Shown: one piece after another, positions 18,030-27,400 of the stretch
Layout of the letters: each line of letters starts with the position of its first letter
Numbering within the stretch: position 1 is the first letter of the stretch
Assembly: GCA_934343915.1 (NCBI GenBank)
Contig: CAKRIL010000021.1
Location: 1 to 50,995, forward strand
DNA from: an uncultured Lachnospiraceae bacterium
Lineage (GTDB): Bacteria > Bacillota > Clostridia > Lachnospirales > Lachnospiraceae
Reading direction: 5' to 3'
Length of the DNA: 50,995 nucleotides
The notes under the pieces: generated by a model
Databases searched by the model: none
What the model saw: only the letters and a program-made list of their open reading frames with translations
Told to the model about the DNA's origin: nothing
Position numbers and translations under genes: made by a program

Positions 18030-19145
18030 ATGGCAGGGAAGAAAAAAGTGCCTGTCTTTTGGATAGGCTTTGCAGTGTTTGTTGCTGTTATGGCAGTGTT
18101 CTGGGTGTGGGTAATATCATATGCCCAAAAATGCCTTGTAATATATGAGAATTCACAGCCGGAGTACACGGTTGAGAGTTATGTAAAGAGCTTTGAGGAC
18201 GGCAGCATACTTGAGCTTATGAGCTTTGAGGAGAGTGCAAGCCGCTTCGAGGACGGCAGTATATACAGGAATGCATATGAAAAAGAACTCGAAGGGAAGA
18301 CTATAACCTACGAGAAGTCACAGTCAAGCTATGATGCGAAGAAGCCGGTATACAATATATACGCGGATGGAAAGACTGTGGCACAGCTCACGCTTAACGA
18401 GACCTCCAACAGGCAGCTTATGTTCATACTCTCAGAGCAGAAGTGGGAGCTTGACAGTGTTGAGCCTGTATATGAGACAGGAAACAAGGAAATAACAATA
18501 ACTGCACCGGACACATACAGTGTATTTATCAATAATGTGAAGCTTGATTCAAGGGAGCTTACAGGGGATGTAATACAGATTGACACTCTTAAGTACGCGG
18601 CTGACTATGTGACTGTACCGCAGCTTGTAAAGTATCATGTTGACGGACTTTTTGACGAGCCGCAGGTTGTGATATATAATAATCAGGGTGAACAGATTAT
18701 GTATACATCTGATGAGAATGGTGATATTACAATAGATACTTTCACAACATCGACGATAGACAGCGGGCTGTCATCGATGGTGCTTACGAATGCCGAGAAT
18801 TATTCTAATTTCTTCTCGCGTGATATAGAGGGCTGCCGCAACAGTGTTGCACCGATAGCCTATATGTTCCCTGAGGATTCATACTATCTTGAACTGGCTG
18901 AGAATTACAGACAGAATGATATGTGGATGTACAGTGCGCATGAGACACCGGTATTTTCAAATGAGGCGGTATCCAATTATATTGTGTACACACCTGAACT
19001 GTTTTCGGTCGAAGTATATTTTGAAAAGAATATGATACTCACTCTTAACGGAGAGAGCAGACAGGATATCACTAATACAAGATACTATTACGCAAAAATT
19101 AATGACGAGTGGCTTATTGTGGATATGCAGTCGGTCACGGAATAG
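18030..19145 (+). CDS. Single-pass membrane protein, extracytoplasmic domain, unknown function
   Basis: A 371-residue protein that I do not recognise. One N-terminal membrane helix (about residues 8-30, 'FWIGFAVFVAVMAVFWVWVI') precedes a ~340-residue extracytoplasmic region without cysteines in pairs or known catalytic motifs. It contains NTF2-like/lumazine-type alternation of helices and strands in two portions (~45-140 and ~250-371), which is only an impression. GGAGG lies just upstream of the ATG, 3 bases after the glycosidase stop. Its tight coupling to the glycosidase suggests that the two proteins work together at the envelope. Confidence 0.72.
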   Translation: MAGKKKVPVFWIGFAVFVAVMAVFWVWVISYAQKCLVIYENSQPEYTVESYVKSFEDGSILELMSFEESASRFEDGSIYRNAYEKELEGKTITYEKSQSSYDAKKPVYNIYADGKTVAQLTLNETSNRQLMFILSEQKWELDSVEPVYETGNKEITITAPDTYSVFINNVKLDSRELTGDVIQIDTLKYAADYVTVPQLVKYHVDGLFDEPQVVIYNNQGEQIMYTSDENGDITIDTFTTSTIDSGLSSMVLTNAENYSNFFSRDIEGCRNSVAPIAYMFPEDSYYLELAENYRQNDMWMYSAHETPVFSNEAVSNYIVYTPELFSVEVYFEKNMILTLNGESRQDITNTRYYYAKINDEWLIVDMQSVTE

Positions 19146-19178
19146 AACTCGTTATGATGATATATGGGGGTATAGATA

Positions 19179-20123
19179 ATGCAGGGGCTTATGCAGGCTA
19201 TTATTGATGAAGTTAAAAAGGCAGTTGCGGGCAAGGACGAGGTGATACTTAAGGTCATGCTCGCAATAATCGCAAAGGGACATATTCTGATTGATGATAT
19301 ACCCGGAGTCGGTAAGACCACTATGGCAATGGGCTTTGCCAAGGCGATGGGCTGTAAATGCAACAGAATACAGTTCACGACGGATATTATGCCTTCCGAT
19401 ATTATGGGATTTTCGGCGTATAATCCCAAGACACAGGAATTCGAATACAGAAGCGGTGCGGCAATGTGCAATCTGCTGCTTGCCGATGAGATCAACAGAA
19501 CTTCAAGCAAGACTCATTCTGCACTTCTCGAGGTTATGGAGGAGCGCAGGGTGTCAGTCGATTCGGTCACAAGACCGGTACCTAATCCATTCACCGTTAT
19601 CGCGACTCAGAATCCGATAGGGTCGATAGGTACGATGCAGCTTCCGGAATCACAGCTTGACCGATTCATGATTAAGCTTTCAATGGGGTATCCGGACAAA
19701 GAACAGGAAATCAACATTCTTAAGGCAAGAGCTTCGGGAAATCCTCTTGATGCAATCAATAGGGTTGCCGATGAGGAGAAGATTATCGCTATGCAGTCTG
19801 CCGCAGAGAATGTATATATACATGATGCAATATATGACTATATAGTAAGACTTGCACAGGCTACTCGTGAGAATGAGCAGATAGCACTCGGCGTAAGCCC
19901 GAGAGGAACACTTGCACTTACAGCGATGGCGAAGGCATATGCACTGTATGAGGGCAGGGATTACTGTATTCCGTCCGACATAAGGAGTGTGTTCGTCGAC
20001 GTGGTGAGCCATAGACTTGTACTCAGCCCGAAGGCAAGGGTAAACAGAATATCGGAGAGTGAGGCAGCAGGGGAGATACTGAACGCGACGGCGGTTCCGA
20101 GACTTAAAAAGGGGAAAGACTGA
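19179..20123 (+). CDS. MoxR-family AAA+ ATPase
   Basis: A 314-residue MoxR-type ATPase, a chaperone-like class usually paired with DUF58 and transglutaminase proteins, as here. Walker A is DDIPGVGKTTMA (about residues 38-49). A characteristic 'RIQFTTDIMPSDIMGF' segment follows, then Walker B 'LLLADEINRTSSKTHSALLEVMEE' (~106) and sensor 'VIATQNPIGSIGTMQLPESQLDRF'. GGGGG lies upstream of the ATG. The gene begins 33 bases after the previous stop and 4 bases separate it from the DUF58 gene. Role: probably remodels or activates the membrane transglutaminase/DUF58 partners; the target is unknown. Confidence 0.93.
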   Translation: MQGLMQAIIDEVKKAVAGKDEVILKVMLAIIAKGHILIDDIPGVGKTTMAMGFAKAMGCKCNRIQFTTDIMPSDIMGFSAYNPKTQEFEYRSGAAMCNLLLADEINRTSSKTHSALLEVMEERRVSVDSVTRPVPNPFTVIATQNPIGSIGTMQLPESQLDRFMIKLSMGYPDKEQEINILKARASGNPLDAINRVADEEKIIAMQSAAENVYIHDAIYDYIVRLAQATRENEQIALGVSPRGTLALTAMAKAYALYEGRDYCIPSDIRSVFVDVVSHRLVLSPKARVNRISESEAAGEILNATAVPRLKKGKD

Positions 20124-20127
20124 GCAG

Positions 20128-21210
20128 ATGATAGCAGGAAAAATAATTTATTTTATTATGCTGTATGCGGTTTTGGCATACAATGTTCTCTATCAGACAC
20201 ATGACGGAATGGTAATGCTTATATTCGTTGCCGCGGCATCACTTGCCTCACTGACGGTTATGCTTGTATGCGGATTTAACTTAAAATGCGGATATGACAG
20301 CTCTGCGATATATGTACACATAAAGGATGAGTTCGAGATAAAATACCGCATCAAGAATACGGCACCGTTTCCGGTTGTCAATGCTCGATTGCTCACGGTG
20401 GGACAGAAGAAGGCTCAGAGCTTTGTTGTCGGTGCCGGGAGTGAGACATGTGTGGCAGGGAAGGAAAGAACAGAGCACTGCGGATGCCGCAGCATAGAGG
20501 TAAAGGGAGTATGCCTTTATGATTTTTTTCGTGTATTCAGATTCAGAATCAAGAATCCCGGCGTGGTGAAGATTATCTCTTTGCCGCGCTTATTTGACGT
20601 TAATACAGAAGATTATATTTACACCATGACCGGAATACAGGAGAACGAAGGCAAGGGAAAAGAAAGAAGCGGAAGTGAGATAAGTGAGATAAGACCGTAT
20701 GCGGACGGGGACAATATAAAAAATATCCATCACAAGCTGAGCAGCAGAATGTCAAGTCTCATGGTAAAGGAATACATAGCAGATGAAGAGGAAGAAAATG
20801 TATATGTATTTTATCAGGCTGATAAGGCGGGAACGGATACGGCTGACAACATGCTCGAGCTCATGTACAATATGATGAATCTTAAGCTTAAGCAGAAGGG
20901 AAAGGTCACGGGATATATTCCGGGAGCAACAGCTGTTGAAGCGGGAATGCGTTACGGTATTGCCACGAACGATGAGCTGGATCTGTTTTTTGAGAAAATA
21001 TTCGACGGCTTTGCTTCACCACATATGCACATAAGCTGTCCTGATGGAGCTAAAATATATGCTGCCGATGTCACACAGGAGCTGGTTGAGTTCAGTATGG
21101 AGGCACAGGCAGGGAGTACAGTTATGTATGTACCGGCAGAATGTAAGAAGGCGGCTGACATGCTGCTTGGAAAGGTTGTGCAGATATTCCCGGGAGGTGG
21201 CAGCATATGA
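20128..21210 (+). CDS. DUF58 domain-containing protein
   Basis: A 360-residue protein with an N-terminal hydrophobic pair (about residues 5-20 and 28-48), then a beta-rich segment and the DUF58 core 'GSEISEIRPYADGDNIKNIHHKLSSR' (~187-212). That core is the usual 'G.E....R.Y..GD....I.W..sAR' signature in which the Trp position is His here. A von Willebrand A-like domain follows ('NVYVFYQADKAGTDTADNMLELM'). DUF58 proteins occur with MoxR ATPases and transglutaminase-like membrane proteins, exactly this order. Its stop overlaps the next start by 4 bases. Biochemical role is unknown. Confidence 0.88.
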   Translation: MIAGKIIYFIMLYAVLAYNVLYQTHDGMVMLIFVAAASLASLTVMLVCGFNLKCGYDSSAIYVHIKDEFEIKYRIKNTAPFPVVNARLLTVGQKKAQSFVVGAGSETCVAGKERTEHCGCRSIEVKGVCLYDFFRVFRFRIKNPGVVKIISLPRLFDVNTEDYIYTMTGIQENEGKGKERSGSEISEIRPYADGDNIKNIHHKLSSRMSSLMVKEYIADEEEENVYVFYQADKAGTDTADNMLELMYNMMNLKLKQKGKVTGYIPGATAVEAGMRYGIATNDELDLFFEKIFDGFASPHMHISCPDGAKIYAADVTQELVEFSMEAQAGSTVMYVPAECKKAADMLLGKVVQIFPGGGSI

Positions 21211-22121
21211 AAGCATTGAAGAGAATATTTACCTTCCTGAGTTTATTTGCATTGGCGGTGTGGGGCAGCATAATAACAGCATGGCAGTTCATGCAGATAT
21301 ATGCAACGGTTACACTTCCTGTGCTGCTGTGCGCGGCGGGAGCTGCATGCGGAGCATGCTTTGGCAGCATAATATATCTGTTAAAACTTAAGCATGTTAA
21401 GGTTCTAAGACATATAATAAGGCTTCTTGCCGCTGCTGCGCTTGCTGTGGCGGTGTGGAAGAGGTTCGATGAGATAGCCGGAGGAATGGCTTATATCATT
21501 AACTTTTTTATAGAGGAGATTAACGGGTATTACGGCGTGGGTATGTATTATATATACATCACGCCCGAAATGATTGAAGCTGTAAATCAGCCGCTTTTTG
21601 CCACCATTGTGTGTGGTATAGCGGGCTATGGCTATATGTCGGTTCTTCTTAACGGAAGAGGAGTATTGCTTGCCGTGACGGCAGCTATTGTGTTATATAT
21701 GCTTCCTGCCACGCTTGAGGCGGCACCGTCGGAGCTTGTTCTGCTTGGTGTGCTGAGCTTTGCCGTGTGTCTTATGGTTCAGGGAGCGATAGCGCGCGGA
21801 TCAAAGAAGCTGTCGGGAAGAGCATCTTTAATATATGCCGTGCTTCCGGTACTTGTGCTGTCATTGGGCTTATCTGCATTGTATATGAAGCTTGTTCCTA
21901 AGAAGAATTACACCGTGCCGGCTGTGTTTGACGAGATGAAGGGAAAAATATTCCTTTCGGCAAAGGATGTGCAGGTTGCGATAGACGGTTATAAGGGAAA
22001 GGCAGAAAGAGGCAGTTCAAGTGTCGGAACCGGAATCATAGGAAAGGTTGATGAGTCGTATATAAGGATGAGCCTGTATTCGTCGTGCATGCACCGAAGA
22101 ACGGCGGAACATTGTACCTGA
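21207..22121 (+). CDS. Transglutaminase-like membrane protein, N-terminal part (frameshifted)
   Basis: The N-terminal 304 residues of a TgpA-like membrane transglutaminase. It contains about six to eight membrane helices (residues ~5-235) followed by the start of an extracytoplasmic domain. The frame ends 37 bases into the next one. Its last ~17 residues (from about 'RMSLYSSCMHRR') do not fit, whereas the -1 frame gives 'DEPVFVVHAPKNGGTLYLKAF', the expected continuation. The break is therefore near 22060-22072, consistent with loss of one base. No slippery heptamer is apparent. It may be a real mutation or an assembly error; with the downstream part the intact protein would be about 880 residues. 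Confidence 0.8.
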   Translation: MKALKRIFTFLSLFALAVWGSIITAWQFMQIYATVTLPVLLCAAGAACGACFGSIIYLLKLKHVKVLRHIIRLLAAAALAVAVWKRFDEIAGGMAYIINFFIEEINGYYGVGMYYIYITPEMIEAVNQPLFATIVCGIAGYGYMSVLLNGRGVLLAVTAAIVLYMLPATLEAAPSELVLLGVLSFAVCLMVQGAIARGSKKLSGRASLIYAVLPVLVLSLGLSALYMKLVPKKNYTVPAVFDEMKGKIFLSAKDVQVAIDGYKGKAERGSSSVGTGIIGKVDESYIRMSLYSSCMHRRTAEHCT

Positions 22122-23851
22122 AGGCGTTTCAGGCTGCTGATTACAGTAAGAGAAGATGGAAGGAGCTTGATGGTTCGGTATACGAAGCGTACAGCGGCAT
22201 GTTTGAGAGGCTCAATGATGGAAGTAATACACCTCTGCTTATGGGATACCATGCCGTGTCGAAGCTCACGGACATGGGAGCTGTCGGCATAAAAAGCGCA
22301 TCATACGATATAAAGGTCACACAGCATGTCGGCGACGGCAACAGCTATATACCTATGTCAGCTATTCAGATTGACGGAAAATCAGTAGATTTTATTGCTG
22401 ACACGGATATGAATATACGGCTTGCGGGAGATAAGGAGGGAGCCGAGGAGATAACCCACGGTTACAGGCTTGCCGAGTGGCGTAATTTCTCTTCAATATA
22501 TAAGCTTGTCGTAAACGGAGCAGTGCTTGCAGATGTGAATGATGAGTATAGACGTTTTGTGTATGACTATTACCTTGACACGGATGATGCTTGTGATGAC
22601 AGAATTAAGAATGAACTGTTTGAGCTTATAAAGAGTGATGATTATTCACTGGTCACGTCGTCGGGAAAGGCAGCGTTCATATTAGATACACTTGCGTATC
22701 TTGCAGATAACTATCAGTATACATTGTCGCCGGGAACCACACCTTCGGGGAAGGATTATGTTGAGTATTTTCTTTTTGAACAGAAAAAGGGATTATGTAC
22801 TCATTTTGCAAGTGCGGCGGCAATGATATTAAGAAGTGCCGGAATTCCTACAAGATATGTTGAGGGCTATGTTGTACCGGAGAATCTGTTCAGGGGCAAT
22901 GCTTCGGCAGCTGAGAGCGTAAGCATAAGAGGTGACGGCGGGCTCTGCCGTGAGAACTGGAGTTACTATGATGTGGTGGTAACGGACAGATATGCACATG
23001 CATGGATTGAGGTGTATATTGATGGCATCGGCTGGGTTAATGTCGATCCGACACCGGGTTATGCGACGCAGTATCTCCGTTCACAGAATTATTCCGTTGA
23101 TGAGCAGGATAATGAAAATAACACGCAGGAGGATACAACAGAGTCTGATACGGATGAGAGCAGCAGTGAGACCGGCACCGCCGAGAAAAGCTCAGAGGAA
23201 TTAAGCGCGGGAGAGCCTGGGGAGAGAACTACCGAAGATGGAGAGCCCGAGACTGCTACCACTACCGAGGCTGTGAACGAAGTCCCTTCATCGAAGAATG
23301 AGGGCGGAGGCAGTGCGGCTGTATCCGGTGAGAGCTCAAAGGAGGGAGAGACCTATGATGAGCAGGCTGCGGGCGGCATAGACATAAGCGTATTTTTGGA
23401 AAAGGCATGGACTGCCATAAGAAAGGTTCTTTCGGTGCTTTTGCTGTGCCTTGAGATTGCGGCAGTGCCGGCGCTTATTGTGGTATTTTTGGCAATAAGA
23501 CAAAAATGTATGGAACAAAATCGTGTGAAGTTATATAATAAGGACTGCGGATTTTTGCAGGACGAGAGAATAAGACGTATTATGTGCTACTATGCGAGAC
23601 TGCTTAAATATTCCAAGGCGGAGGATGTAAAGAGCAGAACGCTTAAGGAGCTTTCGGCAGATGTCTTCGGTGATGTTGAGGGCTTCGATGAGGCATTCAG
23701 GATTGTCGATAAGGCAATGTATTCCGACAGGCAGCCGGACGAGAGCGAGGTTATGAAGGTTATGGCGTATGTTGACAATGTGCGCAGTATGGTGTATGGT
23801 CGTCTTGGTATATTCGGAAAATTAATATTTAAATACATTTTGGCACTGTAA
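22085..23851 (+). CDS. Transglutaminase-like protein, C-terminal catalytic part (frameshifted)
   Basis: The C-terminal 588 residues of the same protein. The transglutaminase core has the catalytic Cys in 'KKGLCTHFASAAAMILRSAG' (near residue 238), the His in 'YAHAWIEVYIDG' (near 306) and the Asp in 'WVNVDPTPGY' (near 320). After it come an acidic Ser/Thr/Glu-rich extracytoplasmic linker (~335-430), one membrane helix (~447-473) and a ~110-residue cytoplasmic tail. The frame is open from 22055; the GTG at 22085 has no convincing ribosome site and is probably not an independent start. Likely role: peptidoglycan or surface-protein modification together with MoxR and DUF58. Whether the split gene is functional cannot be told from sequence. 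Confidence 0.82.
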   Translation: MHAPKNGGTLYLKAFQAADYSKRRWKELDGSVYEAYSGMFERLNDGSNTPLLMGYHAVSKLTDMGAVGIKSASYDIKVTQHVGDGNSYIPMSAIQIDGKSVDFIADTDMNIRLAGDKEGAEEITHGYRLAEWRNFSSIYKLVVNGAVLADVNDEYRRFVYDYYLDTDDACDDRIKNELFELIKSDDYSLVTSSGKAAFILDTLAYLADNYQYTLSPGTTPSGKDYVEYFLFEQKKGLCTHFASAAAMILRSAGIPTRYVEGYVVPENLFRGNASAAESVSIRGDGGLCRENWSYYDVVVTDRYAHAWIEVYIDGIGWVNVDPTPGYATQYLRSQNYSVDEQDNENNTQEDTTESDTDESSSETGTAEKSSEELSAGEPGERTTEDGEPETATTTEAVNEVPSSKNEGGGSAAVSGESSKEGETYDEQAAGGIDISVFLEKAWTAIRKVLSVLLLCLEIAAVPALIVVFLAIRQKCMEQNRVKLYNKDCGFLQDERIRRIMCYYARLLKYSKAEDVKSRTLKELSADVFGDVEGFDEAFRIVDKAMYSDRQPDESEVMKVMAYVDNVRSMVYGRLGIFGKLIFKYILAL

Positions 23852-23877
23852 AATAATTATTAAAGATTGGAGAGAAA

Positions 23878-25332
23878 ATGATACGACAGATTAAAAAATT
23901 ATGTTCATACGCGGCAGTTCTTGCCATGACTCTTATTGTTGGCGGGGCAGCCTTTGCGACTGATGTTGCCGCGAAGGATTCCGACGGGAATATTGTCATT
24001 GTAATAGATCCGGGACACGGAGGAAATGACCCGGGAATGCTTGGAGTCAACGGCGTTCAGGAGGATGATGCCAATTATGCGATAGCACAGGCAATGATGG
24101 AGAATCTTAAGCAGTATTCAGGAGTGAGAGTGTATCTTACAAGACCTGAGGATACATGTGTGACCCAGAACGGAAGAGCAATGCTGGCAGCTTCACTTAA
24201 TGCGGATTTCCTTATAAGTGTTCACAATAACAGCGGAACGGAGACAAGTGCAGGAGCGATAGTATTTACATCAGTGCTGCCGTTATACAGCACAATCACA
24301 GCCGATATGGGCAACTATATTCTTAATAACCTTGCCGAGGCAGGAATAAGCAGCAATGGTATTCAGACAAGAAACTCAACGGAATATGCCGGCGAGGACT
24401 TCTATACCGTTATGGGCGAGGGAATGAGAGCAGGAGTGCCGACTGTACTTATTGAGCACTGCTTTATGAGCAATCCTGCGGATGTACTTTTCATATCGCA
24501 TGAGGATGGAAGCCTTGATTACGATAAGATTGCCATTATAGGAAAAGCGGATGCGGATGCGGTTGTGACCTACTTCAATCTTCAGAAGAATGTAATTGAG
24601 ATAGGTTCACAGGATAAGCTTGAGCTTGAAAAGGGATACAGCGTGAAGGCTGACACAACGTCGGTCGGAAGTGTCACATGGTCAAGCAGCAGTGAGAATA
24701 CGGTAGCGGTTGACGGAGATGGCAATATCAAGGCGGTGAACAGCGGAAATGCCGTTGTGACATATACAACTGCTGACGGAAAGACCGGAAGCATTGATGT
24801 CACGGTAAGAATACCTGAGCAGCTTACCATAACGGGCTTTATTGACCCTACATTCTATAAGACAGCGGAAAAATTCTCAGAGATACAGCTTGATACAGCT
24901 TCAGCGGTTATTGTGTACAGCGACGGTTCTGTCATGGAGGTCAAGCCGGATATTCTCGGAAGTGTTGATTTCAACAAGCCGGGAATACAGGATATTGCTA
25001 TAAGATACGGAGTACTTGAGGGGCTGCTTCGAGTCGTATATCAGACAGAGGATTATATTCCTGAGGTTACATCAAGAGAACCCCAGACGGAGACAACTAC
25101 CGCCGCCGAGACAGAGAGTGAGTCGGTAAGTGCTGAAAACACGGAGCCTGTGATACGTCCTGAGGAGTCCGATAAGGCGCAGGAGGAGACCACTGATTTT
25201 GATATTATGATGGTTGTCAAGATGGCTGCGGGAATCGTTATAGTCATAGTGCTTGCCACGGTTGTGTTCGTGCTGGAGAACAGAATGAGCAGAAGAAGAC
25301 GTTCAAGCAGAGGAAGAAGGAGACATAGATAA
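23878..25332 (+). CDS. N-acetylmuramoyl-L-alanine amidase, Ig-like domain, membrane anchor
   Basis: A 484-residue cell-wall hydrolase of the Amidase_3 (AmiC/CwlV) type, which cleaves the bond between muramic acid and L-Ala in peptidoglycan. Domains in order: signal peptide (~1-33); zinc amidase (~38-235) with 'VIDPGHGGNDPG', the Glu in 'NGVQEDDANYAIA', 'LISVHNNSG' and 'LIEHCFMSNP' supplying the H-E-H-E set; a bacterial Ig-like (BIG_2) domain (~245-315, 'VTWSSSSENTVAVDGDGNIK'); a Thr/Glu/Ser-rich linker; a membrane helix (~441-465); and an Arg-rich tail. The C-terminal anchor would hold the enzyme at the outer membrane face. It is adjacent to a paralogue 2 bases on. Confidence 0.95.
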   Translation: MIRQIKKLCSYAAVLAMTLIVGGAAFATDVAAKDSDGNIVIVIDPGHGGNDPGMLGVNGVQEDDANYAIAQAMMENLKQYSGVRVYLTRPEDTCVTQNGRAMLAASLNADFLISVHNNSGTETSAGAIVFTSVLPLYSTITADMGNYILNNLAEAGISSNGIQTRNSTEYAGEDFYTVMGEGMRAGVPTVLIEHCFMSNPADVLFISHEDGSLDYDKIAIIGKADADAVVTYFNLQKNVIEIGSQDKLELEKGYSVKADTTSVGSVTWSSSSENTVAVDGDGNIKAVNSGNAVVTYTTADGKTGSIDVTVRIPEQLTITGFIDPTFYKTAEKFSEIQLDTASAVIVYSDGSVMEVKPDILGSVDFNKPGIQDIAIRYGVLEGLLRVVYQTEDYIPEVTSREPQTETTTAAETESESVSAENTEPVIRPEESDKAQEETTDFDIMMVVKMAAGIVIVIVLATVVFVLENRMSRRRRSSRGRRRHR

Positions 25333-25334
25333 AG

Positions 25335-27119
25335 ATGAGCAGAACAAAAAAGGTTAAAGCAGGATTGTATAAAGCGGCTGCCATGGTTATGGTATTTTTG
25401 TTATCCGCGGCTGCTGCACTTTCACTTTCGGGGGAAAGAGTATACGCGAAGGATTCCAATGGTGACATAGTAATCGTAATAGACCCGGGACACGGAGGCT
25501 ATGACGGCGGAGCAAATGCGGCTTCAACAGGTGATAATGAGAGTGACTTGAACTGGAATATAGCCAAGTACATGAAGGCAGAGCTTGAGACATATGCCGG
25601 AGTGCGCGTGTATGTCACAAGAGCTAACAATGAGTGGAACACCAATACGGGACGAGCTCATATGGGAAAGTCAGTGGGAGCTGATTTTGTCATAAGCATT
25701 CACAATAATTCATCATCAACGGAATCGACGAACGGCTTCGTTGCATATGGTTCGGTTGCAGACGGCTATGTTGATGCCACCAGGAATCTGTGCCTTAATA
25801 TGGCACGTTACGCACAGGCGGCGGGACTTGGACTGTTCAGCAACGGCTACCTCACAAGGTCGGGCTCTAATCCGTCTGCGGATTATTACACGGTTATCGA
25901 CGAGGGTGTTAAGTCGGGAATTCCTACCATAATCGCTGAGCACTGCTTCTTATCCAACTCATCAGATGCGGCTTTCATGCATCAGACCGATAATCAGAGG
26001 AAGATGGGAGTGGCAGATGCAACGGCGGTAGCTGAGTATTTCGGACTTTCCAAGAGAACAATAAGCGACGGACAGAGCGTGGAGCTTGACAGAAGTTACA
26101 GCGCATATTTTATACCTGCCAATCAGAGAAGCGGAACAGTGAGTTTTTCAAGCTCCGACGAGAATGTGGCACATGTGAGAAGTGACGGACTTATAACCGC
26201 TGTCAATGCGGGTACAGCCACGATAACATATACATATGAAGACGGAACAAGCGGCAGCTGTACCTTCACAGCCAAGCCGGTTGTTCAGGTTGCGGTGTCC
26301 GCGGGTATTAATCCTACGGTATACAAAAGCTCAGAGCAGATTGCGGCGATAGACAAGAGCAAGATTATCGTTAAGGCAATATACAGTGACGGAACAAGCA
26401 GACAGCAGACCTCGGGCTACACTATCGCTGACATAGACCCTTATTACGAGGGAAGACAGTATGTCAATGTGTCACATAACGGCTTTAATGCATCGCTGCT
26501 CATAAGACTTGATCCGGGAGCGGACGCGGGAAATTATTCGGATTATCTTTATCAGATAAAGGGTGATTATGCGGACATATTCACGTATCCTGAGCTGGTA
26601 TCGATATCCGGTGTGTCAGGTTCGCCTTATACGAGCAACGGCTTTGAGAACAATGAGAAGCCGACTCAGCCTGAGACAACGACACAGGCACCTACTGAGA
26701 CTGAGTCAGCCGCTGAGGAGACAACCTCAGTGCAGGAGACTGAGAGCACAGAGCAGCCACAGACCGAGACAACGACAGAGACTCAGAGCGAATCCGAGTC
26801 TGAGACGGCAGCGGAAAATAACGAATCCGAGACATCGGAAGCCGTAAGTGAAAAGGAGTCGTCAACCGCTTCACGGACAGAAAAAGATAATGCAGGCAGT
26901 CAGACGGAAACGGACAGCCCTGATATTAAGAAGGAGAGTAAATCAATGGACTGGATAATAGCGGTGCTTATTGTGCTTATCGTGTTAATGATAGCGCTTA
27001 TAGTTATTGCTTCGATTTCAATTAAGAGAAATAACAGATACAACAGAAGACTGGAGCAGAAGAATAGTAGAGCACATCAGGACATCGAAGAGGAAGAGCC
27101 GAAGAGAAAGAAACATTAA
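25335..27119 (+). CDS. Second N-acetylmuramoyl-L-alanine amidase, Ig-like domain, membrane anchor
   Basis: A 594-residue paralogue of the preceding amidase with the same architecture: signal peptide (~1-38), Amidase_3 domain (~45-245: 'VIDPGHGGYDGG', Glu in 'GDNESDLNWNIA', 'VISIHNNSSS', 'IIAEHCFLSNSS'), BIG_2-like domain (~255-325, 'VSFSSSDENVAHVRSDGLIT'), an additional beta-rich segment (~325-430), a ~100-residue Thr/Glu/Ser/Gln-rich linker, a membrane helix (~535-560) and a charged tail. It is probably the last gene of the envelope operon, since the next gene has its own promoter and riboswitch. The two genes look like a tandem duplication that has since diverged, mainly in linker length. 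Confidence 0.95.
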   Translation: MSRTKKVKAGLYKAAAMVMVFLLSAAAALSLSGERVYAKDSNGDIVIVIDPGHGGYDGGANAASTGDNESDLNWNIAKYMKAELETYAGVRVYVTRANNEWNTNTGRAHMGKSVGADFVISIHNNSSSTESTNGFVAYGSVADGYVDATRNLCLNMARYAQAAGLGLFSNGYLTRSGSNPSADYYTVIDEGVKSGIPTIIAEHCFLSNSSDAAFMHQTDNQRKMGVADATAVAEYFGLSKRTISDGQSVELDRSYSAYFIPANQRSGTVSFSSSDENVAHVRSDGLITAVNAGTATITYTYEDGTSGSCTFTAKPVVQVAVSAGINPTVYKSSEQIAAIDKSKIIVKAIYSDGTSRQQTSGYTIADIDPYYEGRQYVNVSHNGFNASLLIRLDPGADAGNYSDYLYQIKGDYADIFTYPELVSISGVSGSPYTSNGFENNEKPTQPETTTQAPTETESAAEETTSVQETESTEQPQTETTTETQSESESETAAENNESETSEAVSEKESSTASRTEKDNAGSQTETDSPDIKKESKSMDWIIAVLIVLIVLMIALIVIASISIKRNNRYNRRLEQKNSRAHQDIEEEEPKRKKH

Positions 27120-27132
27120 TTTTCTGAACATA

Positions 27133-27161
27133 TTGACTAATACGGCATATAATGGTATCAT
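27133..27161 (+). promoter_or_regulatory. Promoter of the dapAB unit
   Basis: TTGACT at 27133-27138 and TATCAT at 27156-27161 are separated by 17 bases. Transcription would start near 27168, at the 5' edge of the lysine riboswitch. Confidence 0.65.
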
Positions 27162-27172
27162 ACCTATATATT

Positions 27173-27395
27173 TATGGTAGAGGTTGCACCGATTATCAGT
27201 ATTTCATCGGACATGACAGACATGGAGGAAGATGTTAGAAAGGAAGCGGTGCCGAAGCGGGCAGAACGGTCTGTGGGACTGTCCGGCTGGGCGCATGGTT
27301 AAGAGCTGTGTGACTGTCATCATACTTGATTTGATGGAGAGCTACTTGAAGTTTTGTTTGTATCGGAACATACATAGTCCGCTACATGGAATGGA
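27173..27395 (+). promoter_or_regulatory. Lysine riboswitch (L box)
   Basis: This is a leader RNA whose conserved blocks match the lysine aptamer in order: 'GGTAGAGGTTGCACC' (27177-27190), 'AGTATT', 'AGAAAGGAAGCGGTGCCGAAGC', 'GGGACTGTCCGGCTGG', 'GACTGTCATCA' and the closing 'GATGGAGAGCTACTT' (about 27333-27346). The 5' GGTAG and 3' CTAC close the basal stem. It precedes dapA and dapB, the usual targets, and is followed by a terminator. Lysine binding should favour termination and so reduce dihydrodipicolinate synthesis. I identified it by eye; no covariance model was run. Confidence 0.88.
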
Positions 27396-27400
27396 ACCTT

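Noticed and set aside
22055..22121. Programmed -1 frameshifting in the transglutaminase gene
   Set aside because: No X XXY YYZ heptamer or downstream stimulatory structure is evident, so a mutation or sequence error is more likely.
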